A DNA stretch of 26,070 nt, taken from positions 1 to 26,070 of the IMG/VR virus record IMGVR_UViG_3300034682_000408. One strand, 5' to 3'. This document shows, piece by piece, positions 13,935 through 22,600 of the stretch (its first letter is position 1; each line of letters starts with the position of its first letter). The position numbers and the translations under genes were made by a program. The stretch comes from a virus. The notes under the pieces are model-generated. The model saw only the letters and a list, made by a program, of their open reading frames with translations. It was not told where the DNA came from and did not search any database.

Positions 13935-14219
13935 ATGAAAAATGGAAGTATCTTCGCTGCGATCGCCATTGCGGCAACCCCTGTGTTTGCTAGCGCAGCC
14001 GCCGAATCAAGCTCCGTGTCGATGAGCTTCGAGAAATGCCAGGCAGCTCAGGCGAACACCATTGCTCAGCTGAATGTTCCGCCTGACGATATCGTTCACA
14101 TTGTGAACACCGGTGTTATGACGATGACCCGAATCTATGTTGAAGATGGCAGCGTGCTGATCACATGCAGCGGCCCTGACAACAAAATGGTGATAACTAA
14201 GTCCTCAGAAGGGCGTTGA
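13935..14219 (+). CDS. small secreted (periplasmic) protein, moron candidate
   Basis: A 94-aa protein starting at ATG 13935, seven bases after AAGGAG. The first 22 residues form a classical signal peptide: basic KN start, hydrophobic IFAAIAIAATPVF, and an Ala-rich ASA cleavage region. The mature part has two cysteines (35 and 78) that could form one disulfide, and is small and acidic. No enzyme motif is recognised. It has its own promoter-like element, is more A+T-rich than the tail genes and interrupts the chaperone-tape measure order. Lysogenic conversion or superinfection exclusion at the envelope is a reasonable guess only. Confidence 0.75.
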   Translation: MKNGSIFAAIAIAATPVFASAAAESSSVSMSFEKCQAAQANTIAQLNVPPDDIVHIVNTGVMTMTRIYVEDGSVLITCSGPDNKMVITKSSEGR

Positions 14220-14251
14220 TGGTGGCGTCACACAAGTGATGGTAAATTGCC
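14220..14251 (+). promoter_or_regulatory. candidate moron promoter, copy 2
   Basis: The same 15-mer as at 13897-13911 recurs at 14237-14251, giving an extended -10 (TG at 14240-14241, TAAATT at 14243-14248). The -35 (TGGTGG, 14220-14225) is weak. AAGGAG follows at 14261-14266, 24 bases from the repeat start (25 in copy 1). Confidence 0.45.
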
Positions 14252-14271
14252 AACATCATTAAGGAGTCGGT

Positions 14272-14628
14272 ATGGAACCTATCTGGGGATTGATCTTTTT
14301 CTTGCTGGTGTGCGCTGTTTCGGCCGTGATTGCTAGCAAGAGAGGAAACAGCGCGATCTTGCATTTTCTGATCACGGCTGCGTTGGGTTTTTTGTTCACC
14401 GTAGTCGTCATCAAGGCAACTGGCGGTAGCGATGGATTCTCGGCTGGGCTAGCAGGCTTTGTTGGTGGCTTAGCGGGTGTCCTCGTTGCAGCAATGCGAC
14501 GATCTGACTCAGCGCGAGCTGAACACTCTGGGTCCAGTGACCGTTTCAAGAAGTGCAAATTTTGCGCAGAGGTCGTAAAGATCGAAGCTATCAAGTGCAA
14601 ACACTGCGGATCAGATTTGTCCGGGTGA
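14272..14628 (+). CDS. membrane protein with C-terminal zinc ribbon, moron candidate
   Basis: A 118-aa protein starting at ATG 14272, five bases after AAGGAG. Three hydrophobic segments are visible: about residues 4-22 (IWGLIFFLLVCAVSAVIA), 29-48 (ILHFLITAALGFLFTVVVIK) and 55-75 (GFSAGLAGFVGGLAGVLVAAM). The soluble tail has a CX2C-X10-CX2C zinc ribbon (Cys95, 98, 109, 112; CKFCAE and CKHCGSDL), the form found in many small bacterial membrane proteins of unknown role. It shares its upstream element with the previous gene and is closed by a terminator. An envelope function such as superinfection exclusion is possible but unproven. Confidence 0.78.
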   Translation: MEPIWGLIFFLLVCAVSAVIASKRGNSAILHFLITAALGFLFTVVVIKATGGSDGFSAGLAGFVGGLAGVLVAAMRRSDSARAEHSGSSDRFKKCKFCAEVVKIEAIKCKHCGSDLSG

Positions 14629-14645
14629 CTGCATCGTTTAACAAA

Positions 14646-14669
14646 AGACCGCCTTTAGGCGGTTTTTTT
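14646..14669 (+). terminator. rho-independent terminator after the zinc-ribbon gene
   Basis: ACCGCC (14648-14653), loop TTTA and GGCGGT (14658-14663) with T to 14669. Flanking A and T bases extend the stem. The 13-mer ATGCCCGGAGAAA follows directly and supplies the ribosome site of the tape-measure gene. Confidence 0.92.
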
Positions 14670-14685
14670 ATGCCCGGAGAAAGGT

Positions 14686-17601
14686 ATGACCCAGGAATCC
14701 CGCCTGGCGGTAACGATCGACTCGCGGGGCGCAAAGCGCAATGCGGACGACTTGACTGGTTCGCTGCAGGACATGACGCGCGCGGGAGATGCCGCTGCGA
14801 CATCGGCTGACAGCGTGAGCAGCAGCTTGGATGATCAGCGAAAAGAGCTCGCTCAGTTGTTGGGCCAGATAAACCCAACGGTTGCTGCCTTGGGTCGTCT
14901 CGACGATATGCAGGAAAAGCTGGCGAAGCTGAAGAAGGCCGGCGTGGTCGAGAGCGACACGTTCGTCGAGTACACCCAGCGCATCAATACGATGCGAGAG
15001 GCTCTCGGTGAAACGACGACCAGCATGAACAAGGCCGGCATGTCAGCCAAGGCATACCAGGCAGCCCTGCGCGGGGTGCCTGCCCAGTTCACCGATATCG
15101 CGGTCAGCCTTCAGGGAGGTCAAGCACCGCTTACGGTCTTCCTGCAGCAAGGCGGCCAGCTTAAGGATATGTTTGGCGGCGTTCTTCCAGCCGCCAAGGC
15201 TCTTGGTGGTTATGTCCTAGGCCTGGTGAATCCGTTCACAGTGGCGGCCGCAGCAGCCGGAACGCTGGCCTTGGCCTACTACAAGGGCTCCGAGGAGTCG
15301 GATCGGCTTACCGATGCGATCATCCGAAACGGAAACGCTGCTGGTACCAGCTACAGCGAACTGGCAGGGCTTGCAGAGCAGGTCGCTGCTACAGGCGCGA
15401 CGGTTGGCGCGGCATCGAAGGTTCTCGAACAGCTTGCCGGGGCCGGTAACGCCCTCACTCCTATGTATGCGCAGATCACCAAGGCATCACTGGCCTGGTC
15501 GAAGCAGACCGGGGAAGACGTTACCAAGGTGGTCCAGTCCTTCAATGAGATCGCTAAAGGTCCAGTTGAGGCGGTGAAGAAGCTCGATGCAGAGCTCAAC
15601 TTCCTTACTGCAAGCCAGTACGCGAACATCATCTCTCTGGAGAAGCAGGGGAGAACCATAGATGCCGCAAGGGCGGCGACCGACCTTTATGCCACTGCAT
15701 TGAGCACCAGGTCGGCAGAGATGGAAAGCAATCTCGGCTCCCTAGAGTCCGCCTGGCAATCCTTGGGCAGCTTCGCCAAGAAAGCCTGGGATGCGATGCT
15801 GGATGTCGGGAGGAAGACCACTCCAGAGCAGGAGTTGGCTGACGTCTATAACCAGATCGCCGAAGCGCGCAAGACCATCAGCAAATATGGTACTGCCGCG
15901 AGCAGCCTGATGGGCGTAAACCCTGACAGCCTCAAGGCGCTCGAAAAGCGAGCGACTGAGCTACAAGGTCGTATTGCCGACGAAGCCTGGAAGGCGTGGG
16001 AAGGGAATACCAACAGGTTTGTTCAAGACGCCGGCAAAAAAGGCGTGGACTTGATCAACTCGACGTTCACTGCCGCGCAAACCCAGACCCAGAAGCTGCA
16101 GAAACAACTGGAGGATCTCGACAAGGCCCGTGCCGATGCGATGGCGGCGGGTGGCTTCAATTCTGAGCAAGAAACAAAATACGCCACAGCCCGGAAGAAC
16201 ATCGAGCAGGAAATCGCGGACATCAAAACCCGCGAGGCGAAGAAGAACGCTCCGAAGAACGTCAACCGTGGCGTGGCCGAGGCAGAAAACACGTTCGCTC
16301 GCCTGTATGGCCAGTACGACCCAGCAGCCCAGGCCGCCCGGGCGCTGACCAAGGAGCAGGGGCAGCTCGACCTGGCATTGAGCAAGGGCAAGATCACCCA
16401 GGAGGAGTACAGCAAGGCGCTGGCCCAGGCGTCGATCAACTACGCCGCCGCCATCAAGGGCGCCAAAGGCCTGACCCAAGCCGAGGAATACCGGGCGCAG
16501 CTCCAAAAACAGCTGGACAATGACCGCGCCCAGTACAGCCTGGATGCAGCCAGTGTTGGCATGGGCGACCTGCAAACGCAGCGCATGCAGCAGCGTGTTC
16601 AGCTCGAGCAGCAGACCAACGATCGTATCCTGCAGCTGCGCACCGAACTGGCAAACGCCACGACGGAGAAGCAGCGCCAAGACCTGCAGACGCAGATCGA
16701 CCTGACGAACGAGTTTCTACCGCAGCAACTGGCAGCGCTCCAGGCCGGCTGGGCGCAGATGGACCAGGCCATGCTCAACCCTATCAACGGGTGGACGGCA
16801 GCGGTGCAGAACTTCGGCAACCAGGCGCGGGATATCGCCGGGCAAACACAGTCGATCTTCTCCAGCGCGTTCAACAACATCTCCACCGACATCACCGACG
16901 CGATCATGTCCGGGCAGCTGTCCTTCAGCAACCTGGGCGATATCGCCGGGAACGTGGTTCGCGACATCCTCGCGGGCTTCGTGAAGATGGGCGTGCAGAT
17001 GGCGCTGAATGCGGCGCTGAACGCCACGCTCGGCACTGCAGCAGCCAGCCAGAGCATGATCCTGGCAGGAACCACGGCCACGGCCTGGGCGCCGGCGGCG
17101 GCGATGGCATCCCTTGCGACACTTGGCGCCAACTCCGTGCCTGCTGCTGCCGCGCTGACCTCGACCACTGCCCTGGCATCCAGTCTGGCTGTGATCCCAG
17201 GCTTCGCCACCGGTGGTTATGTGTCCGGCGCCGGTACCGGCACCTCCGACAGCATCATGGCCCGCCTGAGCGACGGCGAGTTCGTGGTGAATGCCGCGGC
17301 CACCAAGCGCAACCGGGCGCTGCTGGAGGCGATCAACTCGAATGAGCGGGTATCTGTGGCTGGTGGTGGCGGCTCGGTTCTATCGACTCAATCGGCCGGC
17401 AGCACCCAGGCGCCCGTGGTCACTCAGCCAAACGTCACCGTGAACCTGATCGAAGACCGGTCCCGCGCCGGCACGGTAGATCAGCGCACTGGCGACAACG
17501 GCCAGCTTGAGATCGACGCCTTCGTGGCTGACATCTGGGGTGGCGGCGAGCGGGCGCAGGCAATGGAGGCGGCCTACGGGCTGAAGCGAGCTGCTGACTA
17601 G
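14686..17601 (+). CDS. tail length tape measure protein (lambda gpH-like)
   Basis: A 971-aa protein starting at ATG 14686 behind GGAGAAAGG. It is the second longest gene after the tip protein. The N-terminal half fits the lambda/Pseudomonas tape-measure family (RLAVTIDSRGAKRNADDL, and a conserved RGVPAQFTDIAVSLQGGQAPLTVFLQQGGQL block). A hydrophobic region lies at about residues 165-199 (GYVLGLVNPFTVAAAAAGTLALAYY), consistent with membrane insertion during DNA ejection. Long Gln/Ala/Lys coiled coils fill about 440-690. The C-terminus has the usual Gly-rich FATGGYVSGAGTGTSD and LSDGEFVVNAAAT motifs. A lambda-like conversion would predict a tail of about 145 nm. Confidence 0.93.
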   Translation: MTQESRLAVTIDSRGAKRNADDLTGSLQDMTRAGDAAATSADSVSSSLDDQRKELAQLLGQINPTVAALGRLDDMQEKLAKLKKAGVVESDTFVEYTQRINTMREALGETTTSMNKAGMSAKAYQAALRGVPAQFTDIAVSLQGGQAPLTVFLQQGGQLKDMFGGVLPAAKALGGYVLGLVNPFTVAAAAAGTLALAYYKGSEESDRLTDAIIRNGNAAGTSYSELAGLAEQVAATGATVGAASKVLEQLAGAGNALTPMYAQITKASLAWSKQTGEDVTKVVQSFNEIAKGPVEAVKKLDAELNFLTASQYANIISLEKQGRTIDAARAATDLYATALSTRSAEMESNLGSLESAWQSLGSFAKKAWDAMLDVGRKTTPEQELADVYNQIAEARKTISKYGTAASSLMGVNPDSLKALEKRATELQGRIADEAWKAWEGNTNRFVQDAGKKGVDLINSTFTAAQTQTQKLQKQLEDLDKARADAMAAGGFNSEQETKYATARKNIEQEIADIKTREAKKNAPKNVNRGVAEAENTFARLYGQYDPAAQAARALTKEQGQLDLALSKGKITQEEYSKALAQASINYAAAIKGAKGLTQAEEYRAQLQKQLDNDRAQYSLDAASVGMGDLQTQRMQQRVQLEQQTNDRILQLRTELANATTEKQRQDLQTQIDLTNEFLPQQLAALQAGWAQMDQAMLNPINGWTAAVQNFGNQARDIAGQTQSIFSSAFNNISTDITDAIMSGQLSFSNLGDIAGNVVRDILAGFVKMGVQMALNAALNATLGTAAASQSMILAGTTATAWAPAAAMASLATLGANSVPAAAALTSTTALASSLAVIPGFATGGYVSGAGTGTSDSIMARLSDGEFVVNAAATKRNRALLEAINSNERVSVAGGGGSVLSTQSAGSTQAPVVTQPNVTVNLIEDRSRAGTVDQRTGDNGQLEIDAFVADIWGGGERAQAMEAAYGLKRAAD

Positions 17602-17672
17602 CGTGGTTCTGAAGGCTGGCATAACGTCATCATGCATGATTAGACTGAACTCCCATTCATAGAGGAATCCTC

Positions 17673-18116
17673 ATGGAAAATAACGAAGGGCAGGAAGAGC
17701 AGTTTGATGATGGCGTTGACCGGGATTGGTTGCTTCAGCATCTCGTGACCACTGCCAACCATGAAAAGAACTTCAGCCAACCGATCACCCTTTGGGTAGG
17801 TGGAGGCATAATCTCGGGGTTGCTAGTCTCGGGGCGCAAGTATTTCGAGGAATACAGCAAAGAATTCGCTAGTCGTTTTCATCCCGATGACTTCGAGAAA
17901 ATGCGGGACATGATCATTGGTCTGGGGCATCCATACTACGAGAAGGTGGAGAAGCCCATAGTCAACGACGTTATGTTTATTCACCTTCTTGATGCGACAT
18001 TTTGGTCGCCATCCGGATCAATCCCGTCCGGAGCTGGAAACGGTGTCACTTGGCGCGGCCGGATAAGTCAGATCACAGGATACAGCCTCGGCAAGATAGT
18101 AAGAGGCGAGAAATAA
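17673..18116 (+). CDS. GvpU-like protein, moron candidate
   Basis: A 147-aa protein with AGAGGA six bases before ATG 17673. Its body resembles the gas-vesicle accessory protein GvpU as I remember it: a helix with WLLQHLVTTANHE, a beta hairpin ITLWVGGGIISGLLVSGRKYFEEY, then MFIHLLDATFW and near the end VTWRGRISQITGYSLGKIVRG. These three blocks appear in the same order and spacing in GvpU. No gas-vesicle structural genes are present, so here it may be a stand-alone chaperone-like or unknown protein. The unit is A+T-rich, has a weak possible -10 (TAGACT, 17641-17646) and ends in a strong terminator. It interrupts tail genes. Confidence 0.65.
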   Translation: MENNEGQEEQFDDGVDRDWLLQHLVTTANHEKNFSQPITLWVGGGIISGLLVSGRKYFEEYSKEFASRFHPDDFEKMRDMIIGLGHPYYEKVEKPIVNDVMFIHLLDATFWSPSGSIPSGAGNGVTWRGRISQITGYSLGKIVRGEK

Positions 18117-18121
18117 GAGAG

Positions 18122-18146
18122 AGCCCCGATAATTCGGGGCTTTTTT
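18122..18146 (+). terminator. rho-independent terminator after the GvpU-like gene
   Basis: AGCCCCGA (18122-18129), loop TAAT and TCGGGGCT (18134-18141) form a perfect 8-bp stem followed by T to 18146. Confidence 0.94.
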
Positions 18147-18197
18147 ATGGGCGTCATTCGGCGCAGACCCGCAGTAAATCCCTCCCAAGAGAAAGCC

Positions 18198-18341
18198 ATG
18201 ACCACAGAAAACGACGAGGCCGAGACTGGGCCAGGCACGGCTGTGCCCGAGCCTGTCGCACCGCCTGACGAGAAAGAGCTTCTGCAGCAAAGGCGAATGG
18301 CACGCATCGAGGAAGCGCTGGGCCTCAGCCCTCTCACCTAA
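18198..18341 (+). CDS. small acidic tail-region protein
   Basis: A 47-aa ORF with ATG 18198 behind AAGAGAAAG. It is Pro/Glu-rich at the start (TAVPEPVAPPDEKELL) and has a short basic helix at the end (RRMARIEEALGLS). The in-frame upstream ATG at 18147 follows the terminator without a ribosome site. It sits 25 bases before the minor tail gene, so it is probably a conserved accessory of the tail operon. No function is recognised. Confidence 0.55.
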   Translation: MTTENDEAETGPGTAVPEPVAPPDEKELLQQRRMARIEEALGLSPLT

Positions 18342-18366
18342 AACGAACCTCAGCTGAGGAACGGCA

Positions 18367-18819
18367 ATGATTCAATACCCGGCAGAATTGCCACTTCCTC
18401 TGCAGGAGGGGTATGGCCTGAGCACGGTTGATCCGATGCGGGCTACGCCGATGGTCACCGGGCGGTCGCGGTACCGGCTTCGGCACCGCTACGTCCCGAC
18501 CGAGGTTCGGTTCAACTTTAACTTCAGCCAGGCAGAGGCCGGGCTGTTCGAGGCCTGGTACGCCCGAACCATCAACAACGGGATGGAGTGGTTCGAGATC
18601 CAGTTGCAGACGCCGGCTGGATTCACGACCTATCAGGCGCACTTCAAGAGCATCCCGGCCGGGCCGGAACTGACTCAGATCACTCGCTGGCGGTACTCGG
18701 CAGTCGTTGAGCTGAAAGAGCGACCGCTGATCCCGGCCCCGTGGGAGCAGTTCCCACAGTACTGGCTGCACAAAGACATCATCGACTTGGCAATCAACAG
18801 GGAGTGGCCTGAAGCATGA
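18367..18819 (+). CDS. minor tail protein (lambda gpM-position)
   Basis: A 150-aa protein between the tape measure and the DUF1833 gene. It has a beta-rich build with conserved aromatic residues (RYRLRHRYVPTEVRFNFNF, FEAWYARTINNGMEWFEIQL, RWRYSAVVELKERP), typical of baseplate or distal tail adaptors. By order it would be the distal tail protein that joins the tube to the tip complex (gpM-like). GCTGAGGAACGGCA before ATG 18367 provides a ribosome site. It overlaps the next gene by ATGA (18816-18819). Confidence 0.7.
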   Translation: MIQYPAELPLPLQEGYGLSTVDPMRATPMVTGRSRYRLRHRYVPTEVRFNFNFSQAEAGLFEAWYARTINNGMEWFEIQLQTPAGFTTYQAHFKSIPAGPELTQITRWRYSAVVELKERPLIPAPWEQFPQYWLHKDIIDLAINREWPEA

Positions 18820-19295
18820 GCCTGATCGAGGAGTGCTATGCCTCGGGAAGGGGCGAGCTGGTCGACACCATCGAGGCGCGGGAGGAGGGCGGCACAACAT
18901 CGCACCTCTACTGCTCTGGCTGGGAAGACCGGGTATGCACCACCGAGGACGGTCGCACGCTGACATTCATCGCGATGGCCATGGACCTGGCCCTGCCAAA
19001 GAACGACAACAGCGCGTTCCAGAATCTGGTGCTCGGCCTGGACAACGTGACCGGCGAGGTGCAGGAGGTCGTGGAGGAGGCCAAGGCGGCCGACGACCGA
19101 TTCATCATCACCTTCCGCCGCTACCTGGCCGAAGACCTGACGTTCCCGCAGGAGCGGTACCGCATGACGCTGCTAAGCCGGGAATATGAAGACGACGTGG
19201 CCAAGCTCACCGCCGGCTTCTTCGACCTGCTCAACACCAACGGTCTGCGCACCGTGCTGACCACCACCTTGGCACCTGGCCTGAAGTACCTCTAA
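18816..19295 (+). CDS. DUF1833 tail tip protein (lambda gpL-position)
   Basis: A 159-aa protein overlapping the upstream gene by four bases. The block order (YASGRGELVDTIEAREEGG, LYCSGWEDRVCTTEDGRT, AMDLALPKNDNSAFQNLVLGLDNV, then ITFRRYLAEDLTFPQERY) matches DUF1833 proteins, which occupy the gpL slot in many proteobacterial siphoviruses. Cysteines occur in SHLYCSGW and RVCTT but do not clearly form the Fe-S cluster set of lambda gpL. It would connect the distal tail ring to the tip protein. The NlpC gene begins two bases after its stop. Confidence 0.82.
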   Translation: MSLIEECYASGRGELVDTIEAREEGGTTSHLYCSGWEDRVCTTEDGRTLTFIAMAMDLALPKNDNSAFQNLVLGLDNVTGEVQEVVEEAKAADDRFIITFRRYLAEDLTFPQERYRMTLLSREYEDDVAKLTAGFFDLLNTNGLRTVLTTTLAPGLKYL

Positions 19296-19297
19296 CC

Positions 19298-19675
19298 ATG
19301 ATCGAGAAATTCATGCGCGCCCCGTATCGCGAGGGTGCACGGGGGCCTATTGCCTTCGATTGCTGGGGGATGTGCATCACCGTTCGCCACGAGGTGTTCG
19401 GCCTTCCGCTGCTGCCAAGCCTGGGCGCCGTGGGCAAGAACAAGCTCAGGGCCAACACAAGCGCTTATCACGATCTGCGCCAAGGGATGGAGGAATGCGC
19501 CCCGGAGCCTGGGGCTATTGCTGCCGTGTTCCGCGGTTCGCTCTGCCTGCATGTTGGGGTGGTGGTTGAGAGCGAAGGGCGCCTGAAGGTGCTGGACACA
19601 AACCCCGGCGGCGCCTGCCTCCGGACGACCGGCGAGTTCGAGGCCGCCCACCCGAAAGTGGTGTACTACCGATGA
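19298..19675 (+). CDS. NlpC/P60 (C40) tail peptidase
   Basis: A 125-aa cysteine peptidase with the catalytic Cys22 in FDCWGM, His85 in CLHVGVVV and a third polar residue near D100/N102 (VLDTNPGG). It is shorter than lambda gpK, which has an additional metalloprotease (JAMM) domain; only the NlpC part is present here. In the tail-tip operon such enzymes are thought to cleave cell-wall peptides during DNA injection or to process tip components. ATG 19298 is two bases from the previous stop. The 3' end overlaps the tip gene as ATGA (19672-19675). Confidence 0.85.
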   Translation: MIEKFMRAPYREGARGPIAFDCWGMCITVRHEVFGLPLLPSLGAVGKNKLRANTSAYHDLRQGMEECAPEPGAIAAVFRGSLCLHVGVVVESEGRLKVLDTNPGGACLRTTGEFEAAHPKVVYYR

Positions 19676-22600
19676 TCGAGTTCTATCCGAACAAGCTGAG
19701 TGACACGGCGCCGCTCGGCACCTGGAAGACCGACCGCCGTATGTCCATCGAGGAGTGGTTGAAATCGCTGGCGCCGTCGTATGAGCGCCGGGAAAGCCCA
19801 CCAATCAGCATTGTGCTCAATGATGAGCTGATCGAGCAGCGCCTGTGGCACAAGGTGAAGTTCAAGCCTGCTGACCTGCTGCAGATCTACCGGGAGCCTA
19901 AGGGCACCGACCCGTTTTCCATCACCTTCGCCCTGTTCAAGGGCGCCAAGGCGGTGCTGAAGTCGATCATGCCCAAAATGCCCGGCATGCCATCCAGCGC
20001 CGGCACTCAGCAGGGCGACCCGTTGACCGAGGCCAGCGCAAAGGGCAACAAGGTCAAGCTGGGCGATCCAGTGCGCCAGATCGCCGGGCACCAGCGGGTC
20101 TATCCGTCCTACCTGACCCAGCCGCGCCGGGCGCACGTAGCACCGCGTGACCAGCGCGTGGAAATGCTGCTGTACATCGGCGAAGGCGAGTACGACGTGC
20201 CGCTGGCCAAGGTGAAGGTGGGCGAAACCCCGCTGATCTCCCTGGGCGCAGACGCGAAGTTCACCATTTACCCTCCAGGCGCAGACCTGTCTGGCGACCC
20301 GGCACACATCAACTGGTTCAACGCCCCGGAAGTCGGGGCAAGCTCAAGTGGTTCCGCTGGACTTGAGCTGACGATGGCCACCGACCTCACCAGGTCGGCC
20401 ACGGCTTCCGCGTATCAGTTCGTCGGCGATACGATCAGCGTTCCGGCCGGTGCCGGCCAATTCCCGGAGGACTGGTCCAGCGGGATCATTATTCGGGCTT
20501 TGGCTCCATACAGCTATGAGGTAGTCGACGGCGGCGATGACCGTGACATCATCCGCGGTCCGCTGGAAATGCTGAATCCAAGCTCGGGTATGCTGATCGA
20601 AGTGGCTGGAGCAAATGCCGGGATGTACGTGGTGCACAGCTTCACGCCAGCAGTGCCAGCAGTTCCGGCTGATCCAGGATCGGCTTCTACACTGACAGGG
20701 TCCGCAGCGCCAAGCCGTTACGATTTTGACGTGACGCCGCTCGGCTTCACAATTTCGCACGCAGGAACGGCATACCCAGTAGCTCTGAACTCCGCGACAA
20801 CAGACATTGCCGGTCTGGTCTCGGCTCTGAATGTGCAACTGACTGGCGTGCCCATCAAGGCCGAGCAGTCCTCAGGCGTGATTCGCTTCGTAGAACTGAC
20901 GCCGTTCTTCGGCATGCCCATCACGGCGTCCGGCGCTTCGGTAGTGCTGGGCTCTGCGCCAGTAGGTGTCACAGGCGCAGCCACTACCGGCGGCACGCCT
21001 GCGCAGCCGGCTCAGATGACGCTGAACTACGACGGTGGCGAGCCGGTGGTTGGCCTTGCGTTGGGTCAGGGTCTGGCAACTATCGGCCCGCGCGGCCTCC
21101 GCTACCGGATCACGGCCTTCAGCACGAGCCTGATTGAGGTGGAGCGACTGACCTCGTCTGGATCGGCCGATGAGGACTGGCCTGGCTTCAATTCCATGCA
21201 GACGGTGAACGGCCTCATAACTCTGGACGCCTCGAATCTGCAAGGCGGTTACCGTGGGCCGTTTGCCTGCTGCCCGGACAACGAGAAGGTCATCGAACTG
21301 GAGTGGACCGTAACCTACGCCAATGGCCTGTGCGGCATAGGACGCGAGGGGCAGATCTACGAGATTCCGACCTACTACGTGTTCGAGTATCGCGACATGG
21401 ACGTGTCCGGAGCCTGGACCCAGCTCCAGTACATGAACGTGGGTGGGTCGCTTGATGCCCAGGGCTTCACTGAGCGCGTATCGCTGCCATACGCAATGCG
21501 CGCCGAGGCCCGTATCCGCAAGCAGTACGTGGATCGTCCCGGCCGTATCAACGATGAAGCGCGTGATGACGCAACATGGACGGACCTGCGCGGGCGGATG
21601 CAGAACTCGCCCACCAGCTATCCAGGCTTGACGGTCATCACCTGCAACATCCGCGGCGGTGACCGTCTGTCTGCGCAGTCTGAGAGCCAGGTCAGCGTTG
21701 AGGCGACTCGCATTCTCCCGCTGATGGATGGTGGTACCGGGCCAAGCCGCGACATCGTTCCTTGGTGCATCTACCAGCTGAAGCAGCGCGGGTACGCTGA
21801 TGATGACCTGGATCTGCCCGAGTGGCAGGCCTTCCACAACATCTGTGTTGCCCGCGGAGACACCTACGACGAAACGCTGGAATCGACGATAACGGTCAAG
21901 GACATGATCAACAATGCCTTGGCGTGCAGCTTCGGCGAACTGGTGACCTTCCGGGGCCTGCTGCGCCCGGTTCGGGATAGCGCCCGGGCCGCGTTCGATG
22001 TGACCTACGGCCCGAAGACCCAGACCTACTCGCCGCAGAACATGACCAAGATGCTGAAGATCAGCGGCGCCATGCCGTCGATCAACGACTTCGACGGCGT
22101 GGATGTGGAGTTCTTCTCGCGCACCACCTGGGCGTGGGAGACGGTCGAGTGCCGGTGGCCGGGTGACCTCGGCACCAAGGTCGAGAAGATCAAGATGCCT
22201 GGCATCAGCGACAGGACCAGGGCCTACCGTATCGGCATGCGCCGGCGTGGCCACCAGAAGTTCAGGACCGACATCTACACCTGGGAAACCGAAATGGACG
22301 GCAGCAACAGCGGCTACTTGAGCTTCGCAGCCGTTGCGGATGACGCGCCAAAGCGTTGCCAGAGCGCGATTCTGCTGGCCTTCGAGGTGACTGGGTCGGG
22401 AACGCTCCTGACCTCGTCGGAGCCGCTGGACTTCAGCGCTGGCGGCGAGCACCGGATAGGCGTGCGCAAGCTGGATGGCACGCTGTCCGGACCTTGGGTA
22501 GCCACACAAGTGGACCAGTACACGGCGCGGGTTGATGCCATCGACTTCACGCCAGTGGTAGACGGCCCTCTGGAGCCGCCACACATACTGTTCGGCCCTG

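Larger units (their letters stand above)
13897..14251 (+). repeat. exact 15-bp direct repeat upstream of two morons
   Basis: TGATGGTAAATTGCC occurs at 13897-13911 and 14237-14251, each 24-25 bases before an AAGGAG ribosome site. It contains the extended -10 of both candidate promoters. Confidence 0.85.
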
